From positions 19,738-83,737 of the forward strand of contig JACKHM010000007.1 in assembly GCA_020638995.1 (NCBI GenBank): a DNA stretch of 64,000 nt, written 5' to 3'. A program made the translations under genes and the position numbers. Under the pieces are notes generated by a model. It was not told the origin of the DNA, did no database searches, and saw nothing but the letters and a program-made list of their open reading frames with translations. Each line of letters starts with the position of its first letter. The stretch's first letter is position 1. This DNA is from Planctomycetaceae bacterium (GTDB taxonomy: Bacteria; Planctomycetota; Planctomycetia; Pirellulales; Pirellulaceae). Shown one piece after another: positions 55,614-63,023 of this stretch.

Positions 55614-57569
55614 ATGAGTCAATTTGCCCGCCGCTCACTAATTCTATTTCTCACTTTGGCCGCGTCCCTTAGGTGCATGGCCGCACAGGACGAAGATATC
55701 GCTGCCCTGGAAGAACAGTCCATGACGGCGGCTGTGGCAAGAGTCGCACCATCCGTCGTTCGCATCGAAACGGTGGGAGGTATGGATCGCATCGGTGAGG
55801 TTTTGCTTGGGGATGGCCCGACGACTGGTCTGATCGTTGACTCCGATGGCTTCATCATTTCGAGTGCGTTCAACTTCCTTGGCAAACCGAGTTCGATCCT
55901 TGTGACTCTGCCGAGCGGCAAGCGAACTCCTGCCGAGGTCGTTGCGCGAGACCATAGCCGAATGTTGGTGCTCTTGAAAGTCTCGTCGGACGAACCGCTG
56001 CCAGTGCCTGAAGCGGTACCGTTGCAAGAGATTCAGGTTGGGCAGTGGTCACTCGCAGTTGGGAGAGCCCTCGATGCTCAGCGTCCAAACATGTCTGTGG
56101 GTATCATCAGCGCCAAGGACCGCGTTTGGGGTAAGGCGATTCAGTCCGACGCCAAAATCTCGCCCAGCAACTACGGTGGGCCGCTTACTGATATCCGAGG
56201 CCGTGTACTCGGCGTTCTCGTTCCGATGTCGCCTAACGAGACGAGCGAAATTGCCGGTGCGGAGTGGTACGATTCTGGAATTGGGTTCGCGATTCCACTG
56301 GAAGATATCAATCGATCCTTGCAAGTCATGAAACAGGGTAAGGATCTGTACCCTGGCTTGATGGGTGTTGCGTTAAAAGGCGGCAGCATATACTCGCGAC
56401 CCGCCGAAATCGCCGCCTGCCAAATCAAATCACCGGCCTTCGAGGCGGGTGTGCGTGCTGGCGACACGATCGTGCAAGTTGACGGTCGTCCGATCCAGCG
56501 ACAGGCACATCTTAAGCACGCTCTGGGCCCGCGATACGCAGGTGACACGATCCATCTTGTTCTGAAGCGAGGTGAGCAGAACGTCGAGGCTGATATAACA
56601 CTTGTCGAGACTGTGGTTCCGTACGAATATCCTTTGCTCGGCGTGCTCCCACAGCGTGATTCTGCAGGCGCGATCGTCGTCCGTTATGTCTTTCCCGACA
56701 GTGGTGCCGCAGATGCGGGGATCATGATCGGAGACCGAATCATGAAGGTCAATGAGACAGAGGTGACGGATGCCCCCTCGTTACGTGTTCTGCTGGCGAG
56801 TCTCGAACCGCAACAGAATGTCGAAGTGATGGTCGATCGGGACAACAAACAGATTTCAGCCACAGTGACGTTGAGCTCTCAGCCAACAGATATCCCGACT
56901 AGCCTGCCGGCAACGCGTCAAACAATCGCTCAGGCTGATGCGAAAGTGAATACTGGCTTCGTTGAGGTGAAGGTTCCAGAACATGCCAACGCTTGCCTGG
57001 CATTCGTGCCCGCTAACTATCGTCCAGAGGTACCGCACGGCGTCGTCGTCTATTTGCGCCGCCCAGGTGAATTTGACAAGGAAGCGTTGCTGTCGCGTTG
57101 GCGTCACGTTTGTGAAGCGAGCGATCTGATCTTCCTCGCACCACAACCGCTCGATACCGAACGCTGGATGCCGACAGAAGTCGAGTTCGTCCAAAAAACG
57201 ATCGAACAAGTGATCGCAAACTACTCGATCGATGAAGCGCGCGTGGTACTGTACGGCGAGCAGGCGGGGGGCGCACTTGGCTTTCTTTCCGCATTTCGCA
57301 ACCGTGAACTCGCCCGAGCAGTTGTGGCAATCGACGCTGCGATGCCGGTCAGGTTGCGAGTTCCGGACAACGACCCTGTCTATCCGCTCGCGATTCTCTT
57401 GACGCAAGCCGCAGAGTCACGTGTGGCCGAACGTGTCGAACAGGCAAGTGAGCAGCTGCGTGCGATGAAGTATCCCGTAACCATACTACCGGTGCAGTCC
57501 GCTCAAACTTTGAACGAAGATGAGTTCGGACGAATCGCCCGCTGGATCGACATGCTCGATCGCCTTTAG
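55614..57569 (+). CDS. Second pseudo-HtrA with two PDZ domains and an inactive hydrolase-like domain
   Basis: 651 residues, signal peptide SLILFLTLAASLRCMAA. Protease-like core (30-230): Phe86 replaces the His (ISSAFNF), Met117 the Asp (RMLVLLKV) and Tyr187 the Ser (SPSNYGGPL). Two PDZ domains follow (about 245-330 and 340-425: SPAFEAGVRAGDTIVQVDG, SGAADAGIMIGDRIMKVNE). The C-terminal 200 residues resemble an alpha/beta-hydrolase with a nucleophile elbow reading GEQAG (Gln550 for Ser). All four catalytic positions are thus lost, yet the frame is intact, which argues for a structural or substrate-binding job. Last gene of the operon. Confidence 0.9.
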   Translation: MSQFARRSLILFLTLAASLRCMAAQDEDIAALEEQSMTAAVARVAPSVVRIETVGGMDRIGEVLLGDGPTTGLIVDSDGFIISSAFNFLGKPSSILVTLPSGKRTPAEVVARDHSRMLVLLKVSSDEPLPVPEAVPLQEIQVGQWSLAVGRALDAQRPNMSVGIISAKDRVWGKAIQSDAKISPSNYGGPLTDIRGRVLGVLVPMSPNETSEIAGAEWYDSGIGFAIPLEDINRSLQVMKQGKDLYPGLMGVALKGGSIYSRPAEIAACQIKSPAFEAGVRAGDTIVQVDGRPIQRQAHLKHALGPRYAGDTIHLVLKRGEQNVEADITLVETVVPYEYPLLGVLPQRDSAGAIVVRYVFPDSGAADAGIMIGDRIMKVNETEVTDAPSLRVLLASLEPQQNVEVMVDRDNKQISATVTLSSQPTDIPTSLPATRQTIAQADAKVNTGFVEVKVPEHANACLAFVPANYRPEVPHGVVVYLRRPGEFDKEALLSRWRHVCEASDLIFLAPQPLDTERWMPTEVEFVQKTIEQVIANYSIDEARVVLYGEQAGGALGFLSAFRNRELARAVVAIDAAMPVRLRVPDNDPVYPLAILLTQAAESRVAERVEQASEQLRAMKYPVTILPVQSAQTLNEDEFGRIARWIDMLDRL

Positions 57570-57688
57570 TCGGCAACTCCGGATGCACGTTAGGCCGGGG
57601 ATTCTGGTCACGTGGCTTGAGGCGAAGCGAGCGGCAACGCATAATGGCGAAACGTCCTTCACTACAAAACATGCGTTGAGGTGTCTCC

Positions 57689-58558
57689 ATGACAAGTTCG
57701 CTATCGCGTCGCCGTTTTCTTGCCTTGAGTGCCGCTGCTGCCGCCGGTGCCTCCTTCTTTGATTCACCAAGGGTTTTGAAGGCAGCTGGCCTCTTGCGCG
57801 ACGACGATCCGTATCATGGATGGCCGATTGGTGTTCAGAGCTACTCGCTCCGGCAGTTCGATTTGCATCAGGCGGTTCGGCATATCCAGGGTATGGGACT
57901 GCATTATGTCGAATTCTATAGCAAGCATTTATCTCCGGACGCGACGGACGATACCATTGCGGAAACAAGGAAGTTGTTGGCCTCCGCGGGGATTACTCTG
58001 AACGCGCACGGAGTGAATGGGTTCAGCGCGGATCACGAAGCGAACCGAAAAGTGTTTCAGTTTGCCAAGAAGGCCGGCATCAAAAACATCACCGCGAATC
58101 CAAAGCCGGACTCGTTTAGCAGTTTGGACAAGTTGGTTGCCGAGTACGATATTCGCGTCTGCATCCACAATCATGGACCGGGTGCGCTGTTCGACAAGTC
58201 GGACGACACGTTGAACGCGGTAAAGGATCACGATCCCCGTATTGGAGCGTGCGTCGATACAGGCCATTACATTCGCAGCAATGAAGACCCCGTTGAAGTG
58301 ATCCGCAAATTGGGCGATCGCGTATTTGCAGCACACATCAAGGACGATACCCATAAGGGCGACAAGGGATCGCATAATGTTGTCATCGGACAAGCGAATT
58401 TGAACGTCGCCGGAGTGTTCAAAGCATTGAAAGAGATCAACTTCCCGGCGGACGGATCGATATCATTGGAGTATGAAGCAAATCCGGAGAATCCGATCGA
58501 TGACATGAAGCAGTGCTTGGCAGTCGTGCGAGAGGCGCTGGCAGAGACCGCTTCGTAA
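57689..58558 (+). CDS. Tat-exported sugar phosphate isomerase/epimerase-like TIM barrel
   Basis: 289 residues. The N-terminus has SRRRFLALSAAAAAGA, a strong twin-arginine signal. The body is an AP-endonuclease-2/xylose-isomerase-like TIM barrel: GVQSYSLRQFDL, HYVEFYSKHLSP, VCIHNHGPG, IGACVDTGHYIRS, FAAHIKDD and SLEYEANPENP supply His, Asp and Glu ligands for a divalent metal. Planctomycetes have many such exported copies. Substrate unknown. It starts 119 bases after the pseudo-HtrA operon and may not belong to it. Confidence 0.92.
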   Translation: MTSSLSRRRFLALSAAAAAGASFFDSPRVLKAAGLLRDDDPYHGWPIGVQSYSLRQFDLHQAVRHIQGMGLHYVEFYSKHLSPDATDDTIAETRKLLASAGITLNAHGVNGFSADHEANRKVFQFAKKAGIKNITANPKPDSFSSLDKLVAEYDIRVCIHNHGPGALFDKSDDTLNAVKDHDPRIGACVDTGHYIRSNEDPVEVIRKLGDRVFAAHIKDDTHKGDKGSHNVVIGQANLNVAGVFKALKEINFPADGSISLEYEANPENPIDDMKQCLAVVREALAETAS

Positions 58559-58643
58559 TTGATTTGCGGGGCAATTCGTTGGTCTCGCCAAACGATGAAA
58601 TGGATCTCAATCGCATCGAGTCACTGGGGCTCGTTGCGGGAAC

Positions 58644-59441
58644 ATGGATGGTCAAGACTGCATGGAAACGTTGAACGCCAACCTCTACGATTACCCTCGG
58701 TACTATGATCTCGTTTTTGGTTCCGACTGGAAGGCCGAATTTGACTTCCTGAAGGCTTGTTTCCCGAAACATGCCACGGGTACGGTTCATCGCATCTTCG
58801 AGCCCGCTTGTGGGACTGGGAGACTGATGTATCGTTTGGCGAAGGCGGGCTTCGATGTGTCCGGATTGGATCTGAACGCCAAGGCCGTCGCTTACTGCAA
58901 CGAGCGATTGAAGAGGCACGGCTTTCCCGAATCGGCATTTGTCGCAGACATGACCGACTTTCGACTGAAGCGAAAGGCAGATGTCGCATTCAATATGATT
59001 AATAGCTTCCGGCATCTTCGTTCAGAGAGTGCCGCGAAGAGCCATTTGATGTGTGTCGCGAATGGCCTCCGAAAAGGAGGCTTATACGTTCTCGGGTTAC
59101 ACCTGACGCCAACCGGTTGCGCTGCATCCGAGGAAGAATCGTGGTCTGCCTCACGCGGAAATCTTTGCGTGAACACGCGGCTTTGGACAACGCACCGCGA
59201 CCTGACAAAGAGGTCGGAGACCTTCTCGATGACGTTCGATATCTACACACCAACAAAGAGCTTCAGGATCGAGGACACGATTTCGTTTCGCACGTACACG
59301 GCAAAGGAGATGTCCCTCCTCGTCAAGAACGCTGGACATTTTGAGATCGTCGCGACCTACGATTTTTCCTACAATGCCAAGCGGCCCATCGAGATCGATA
59401 GCCGAACTGAGGACGTTGTTTATATCCTGCAAAAGCAGTAG
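58644..59441 (+). CDS. Class I SAM-dependent methyltransferase
   Basis: 265 residues (ATG 58662 is an alternative start). Motif I is IFEPACGTGRLMYRLAKAGFDVSGLDLN, motif post-I ends in Asp, and the later FNMINSFRHLRSE and GGLYVLGLHL segments fit a Methyltransf_25-like small-molecule enzyme. No partner gene reveals the substrate. No signal peptide. Confidence 0.9.
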   Translation: MDGQDCMETLNANLYDYPRYYDLVFGSDWKAEFDFLKACFPKHATGTVHRIFEPACGTGRLMYRLAKAGFDVSGLDLNAKAVAYCNERLKRHGFPESAFVADMTDFRLKRKADVAFNMINSFRHLRSESAAKSHLMCVANGLRKGGLYVLGLHLTPTGCAASEEESWSASRGNLCVNTRLWTTHRDLTKRSETFSMTFDIYTPTKSFRIEDTISFRTYTAKEMSLLVKNAGHFEIVATYDFSYNAKRPIEIDSRTEDVVYILQKQ

Positions 59442-59500
59442 TGTATTTGGCAGTCACGGAATGCCCTTCCCCGTCATCCTAACGGCCAACCGAACCTATT

Positions 59501-60814
59501 GTGTCTCTACTGCCTTCTAATGCTGCTCTCGAATCCAACGCCGATTTGCGGGAATTTTCGGCTTTGCTCTTGGCTGCGTTGGGGTGTGTGTGCGAGTACG
59601 ATTCGGATGGAGTCGCCGTATATGCGATTCCAGAACCGTTACGTGCTAGGCTGGCTTGTGGGGACAAGCTGCATTTAAGCTCGACAGACGCTAAGGCATC
59701 CGATAAAGCGCCCGCGACTCCATTTGACCTACAATCGCTGCGCAACCTAGCCAATGAACTGATCGCGACGCAAGGTGTTGTGTGTACCGTTCCCGCCTCG
59801 CAACCAGAAAGCGTGCGTGAAGTCTCTCAGAGATTGTTCGATGCTTATACGATCGATGGTGGTAGCGTTCATCTGAGTGGCTGTACGTTGGAAGATCGCG
59901 CGCTGCTTCGGGTCAGTTGCGTGACTTCGTCTGAACCTTCCGCCGACAAACTTTTGATAAAGCATTACTTTGTCACTTTGACGGGAGAGCCAATCGATAT
60001 TGGACTTATCGAAGGCCTCGGCTTGCTGCACGTCGCCCTCCCATCAAGGACGATTCGAGTGACCGTGGATCAATGTGATCGGTGGCGGTTGGTCGCCGAA
60101 AGAGCAATAGCCGGAGTTGATCCTGATTCGGAAGTGCTGCTGACCAGTGTCGTATGGTGCAAGTATGCAGAAGGCAAATTGTCATTCGTGATTGGTGATG
60201 CAACAACTTCGATCACATTTTCAGGCTGGGCACAACAGTTCGTTGATGGGAGCGTGAAGCCACCGCCGCTTGTCTGTGCTGCTACGGGGGTGCGTTCGTA
60301 CCATCTGGCCGCAACAGACGATGGGAGCATTGCTCCTTTTGAGGCGATCGGAACGTGTTCGGAGTCTGGAAAAAGAGTCCTGTTATCCGAGCTCGAAACT
60401 TGTCAGATCACGGGACGAGGGGCGTTGCCCGATGCATTTGAGACATGCCCTGTAAGCGGTGATCGTCTACTCCGAAGGGCTCTCGCTGCTTGCACCAACT
60501 GTCAACAATCAGTGAGTCCAACCGCCTTGGCAGATTCACGCTGCACTGCTTGCCGCTCACTGATGAAAGTAAGTAAGGATGATCCACGAATGGCTCGACT
60601 GTTAGGGGAATATCCAAAACTGGATCGTTGGCCGCGGTGGAAGCTGGCGGAAACAGCCTCTGTCTACGTCGTTGTGGCGGCCTCTATGACAAAGCGACTA
60701 CTAATTGTGCTTAATAAGAATGACCTTGTCGTGCTTTGGCTCGCAAAGGGTTCGCGATTCACTAAAAAATGGACCAAGGCAACGGATATCGACCGAGCGA
60801 CTTATTTGCAATAA
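59501..60814 (+). CDS. Hypothetical protein with zinc-ribbon-like cysteines
   Basis: 437 residues from GTG 59501. Beta-rich central part without recognised domain; a cysteine-rich stretch (about 300-350) has CSESGKR, CQITGRGALP, CPVSGDRLL and CTNCQQSVSP...CTAC, reading like several consecutive zinc knuckles. The C-terminal part ends in a beta-like WKLAETASVYVVVAASMTKRLLIVLNK. Function unknown. Convergent with the next gene (8 bases). Confidence 0.75.
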   Translation: MSLLPSNAALESNADLREFSALLLAALGCVCEYDSDGVAVYAIPEPLRARLACGDKLHLSSTDAKASDKAPATPFDLQSLRNLANELIATQGVVCTVPASQPESVREVSQRLFDAYTIDGGSVHLSGCTLEDRALLRVSCVTSSEPSADKLLIKHYFVTLTGEPIDIGLIEGLGLLHVALPSRTIRVTVDQCDRWRLVAERAIAGVDPDSEVLLTSVVWCKYAEGKLSFVIGDATTSITFSGWAQQFVDGSVKPPPLVCAATGVRSYHLAATDDGSIAPFEAIGTCSESGKRVLLSELETCQITGRGALPDAFETCPVSGDRLLRRALAACTNCQQSVSPTALADSRCTACRSLMKVSKDDPRMARLLGEYPKLDRWPRWKLAETASVYVVVAASMTKRLLIVLNKNDLVVLWLAKGSRFTKKWTKATDIDRATYLQ

Positions 60815-60822
60815 ACTCGCGC

Positions 60823-61356
60823 CTACGTCTTGCGAAAGATGCTGCTGCCGAGCGTTGCAACGACTACGCCCGCAGCTCCGACCGCGCAGAGTAAAGCTCC
60901 TAGCCAAAGAACCCTCTTCTTCTCGGCGCGGAAAGCTCGAATGTTGACGAAAACATTTTCCCCTCGAGCTCCAAGACCGTGTTCGCGAATTCCTTTCCAA
61001 GCGGAATAAACTTCTCCCAGTGTCATGTCATCAATCGTTTTATCGAACGATTCAAGTTCCACTTCGCGGCTAATATCGGGAGCCGAACGAAGTCCCGCAT
61101 TTCCGAAGAATGCCACTACCGCCCCGATGACAACCAGAGCAAACGATCCCGCGAACGTCATGCCGCGAGCTGGATTCCACACTGACGCTGGAGGTAGCTG
61201 AGTCGTCGCCTCAGGGACAGGTTCCAAATCTAGCACGCCCCGTAATGTCGGCACTTCGAGGACCTTACCGCACTCGCAGGCAATCTGTTGGCCTGCTTGT
61301 TTGATATCGACGGCAATCCCTTTGCCGCACTCACATGGTAATAGGTACTTCGACAT
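60823..61356 (-). CDS. Zinc-ribbon membrane protein, unknown function
   Basis: 177 residues. The first 35 residues hold two CxC pairs, CECGKG and CECGKVLEVP, forming a rubredoxin-like zinc ribbon common in planctomycete membrane proteins. Two membrane segments follow (about 70-92: FAGSFALVVIGAVVAFFG; and about 153-172: LLCAVGAAGVVVATLG) around a short domain. No known family. Confidence 0.72.
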   Translation of the reverse strand: MSKYLLPCECGKGIAVDIKQAGQQIACECGKVLEVPTLRGVLDLEPVPEATTQLPPASVWNPARGMTFAGSFALVVIGAVVAFFGNAGLRSAPDISREVELESFDKTIDDMTLGEVYSAWKGIREHGLGARGENVFVNIRAFRAEKKRVLWLGALLCAVGAAGVVVATLGSSIFRKT

Positions 61357-61404
61357 GGTTAGTGTTTCGGGTCTTCCTAAGCGTGTGAAATATGAGTACC
61401 GATC

Positions 61405-62199
61405 TCACTCGGCAGCAGTGGGCCCGCGTTTGGTCCACCAAGGCAATGTAATGCCGCCATCGATCAATAGGCTCGCGCCGGTCATATAGCTGTTCTGCGG
61501 ATTGCACATGAACAGCACTGCCTCGGCCATCTCTTCGGGTGTGCCCAAGCGTCCGAAGGGCAAGTTCTTCGCCGCTGCGTCGATCGTCTCATCGCTCGCA
61601 AACTTGCGTTCTCCGGGAGTATCAGTCCAGCCCGGTTGAAGCGTGTTGACTCGGATGCGATGTTCGGCAAGCTCAATCGCCGCAGTCCGCGACATATGCT
61701 CGACCGCAGCTTTAGACAGGTTGTAGGCCATCGAACGTGGGACAGGGACGAACGCGTGTGGTGAACTAACCAGCACGATGGCGCCGCCTTCACCCTGCCT
61801 TATCATCTGTCGCGAAGCGGCTCGTAGCAAGTTGAACGTGCCCCACATCGTGACATCGACAGTTCGACGAAAGCCTTCCATATCGGCCTCGAAAAACAGC
61901 TCTCTATCGCTGAAAGCCGCGTTGGCTATTGCGATGTCCAAACGGCCAAGTTCCTCGACGGTGCGCGATACCATTGCTTCGACGGCGGTCAGATCGCTGA
62001 CGTCGGCTTGGCACTTGATCGCCCTCGCACCTGTGTTTTTCACAGCTGCGACGACCTCATCAGCTTGTGATTCGTGCGATCTGAAGTTCACGACAACCGA
62101 TGCCCCCGCGCGACCTAACGCAATAGCTATCGCGCGTCCTATCCCTAGACTTGCACCTGTGACGAGGGCGACGGACTCACTCAAATCGATTGCTTGCAT
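61405..62199 (-). CDS. SDR-family oxidoreductase
   Basis: 264 residues of the classic short-chain dehydrogenase type. NAD(P) loop TGASLGIGRAIA (TGxxxGIG), active-site Ser in VLVSSPHA, Tyr/Lys in YNLSKAA, and the C-terminal SYMTGASLLIDGGITLPWW. These match FabG-like and glucose 1-dehydrogenase-like SDRs. Arg in VNFRSHES after beta-2 suggests NADP. Substrate not inferable. Start ATG 62199. Confidence 0.92.
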   Translation of the reverse strand: MQAIDLSESVALVTGASLGIGRAIAIALGRAGASVVVNFRSHESQADEVVAAVKNTGARAIKCQADVSDLTAVEAMVSRTVEELGRLDIAIANAAFSDRELFFEADMEGFRRTVDVTMWGTFNLLRAASRQMIRQGEGGAIVLVSSPHAFVPVPRSMAYNLSKAAVEHMSRTAAIELAEHRIRVNTLQPGWTDTPGERKFASDETIDAAAKNLPFGRLGTPEEMAEAVLFMCNPQNSYMTGASLLIDGGITLPWWTKRGPTAAE

Positions 62200-62670
62200 T
62201 ACGTTGGGTAGATTGTTTTAGATTCTGTGGGAATTAGGTTTACGTCCGCCGAGGAGCGTCATGTTAGCTTGACCTCGACGGTGAATACAAGCATTGTCGG
62301 TGTGAGCCGGTACCGGGTCGTCTGCTGTCCGCAAATACGGTGCCGACCGAACAATGGTTCAGCACGTTTGCAAAAGTTCACTAGAATCGCGGCCGGAGCA
62401 GTGCTCACTCGCAGATAGAACATCCTGACATACGCGTAAAGTTTTACTTTTTAACTGGCTCCCAACACTAGACTTGAGAGTTCCTCTAGTTAGAATTTAG
62501 GCACGTCGCGAGGAGGCGGAACTCAGTCGCCTCGCGGTACACTTGTGTCGGTACCACGGGGGTCAGTACACAGGGGGTGCAACGCGAGTATTAACACTCC
62601 ATCCCGGGAAAGATATGGATATCGTTCCGGCCCAAAAAAGCGTTTGGCGTACCCACCACAAAACTCCACC

Positions 62671-62705
62671 TTGATCCCCCGATGGATTCCTTCACAAGGG
62701 ATCAA
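62671..62705 (+). promoter_or_regulatory. Leader hairpin A
   Basis: TTGATCCC (62671-62678) and GGGATCAA (62698-62705) pair perfectly over 8 bp around a 19-base loop. Its right arm shares bases 62700-62705 with hairpin B, so the two cannot form together. No T-tract follows. Confidence 0.55.
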
Positions 62706-62737
62706 CATCGCCAGCTTGTTGCTCGATGTTGTTGATC
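62700..62737 (+). promoter_or_regulatory. Leader hairpin B (alternative to A)
   Basis: GATCAACATCG (62700-62710) pairs with CGATGTTGTTGATC (62724-62737) as 6 + 5 bp with a 3-base bulge and a 13-base loop. The palindrome TGTTGATCAACA (62730-62741) overlaps its right arm and could instead be a dimeric protein site. Mutual exclusion with hairpin A resembles an attenuator or riboswitch switch, or is a coincidence of the GATCAA repeats. Confidence 0.5.
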
Positions 62738-63011
62738 AACAGGTGAGTCGAACGATTGGGATGAGATTAAGGAGCCCTCGTTTGCTCCGCAATCGCAATC
62801 TTTTACCATTTCCAGGATGAAGCCAGACAAGTGCTCACTTGGTGGTAGAATTGCTTGATTTGATTCGGACACGGATGTCACGAACGCCAAACTTGAAGGT
62901 GCGACGACGCAACACGCCGAGGATGCGGTTCGCGATCGAAACCACCGAAGCGTTTGGGACGAAGGATGGATTCGAGATTTCGGTGTTCCGGTCAGCTTTG
63001 TTTCTAGCGTT

Positions 63012-63016
63012 AGGAG
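63012..63016 (+). promoter_or_regulatory. Ribosome binding site deciding the sigma factor start
   Basis: AGGAG followed by 7 bases and TTG (63024). No in-frame ATG or GTG exists between the stop at 62856 and the conserved core, so this TTG is the best start. Confidence 0.65.
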
Positions 63017-63023
63017 TCTTGTC

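Larger units (their letters stand above)
62200..63023 (+). other. Long non-coding leader of the sigma factor gene
   Basis: 824 bases with no supported coding frame on either strand. Left part: ACTAGA (62467-62472) and TCTAGT (62485-62490) form an inverted repeat directly followed by a TAGAAT -10-like box (62491-62496). Two similar 13-base units, starting at 62551 and 62566, match at 10 positions. The right part holds the two competing hairpins listed separately. The reading frame of the sigma factor is closed by TGA at 62856-62858, so the region cannot encode its N-terminus. Confidence 0.6.

Noticed and set aside
62545..62820. 91-residue plus-strand frame in the sigma leader
   Set aside because: No ribosome site, no recognisable protein, and it spans the hairpins; better explained as non-coding leader.
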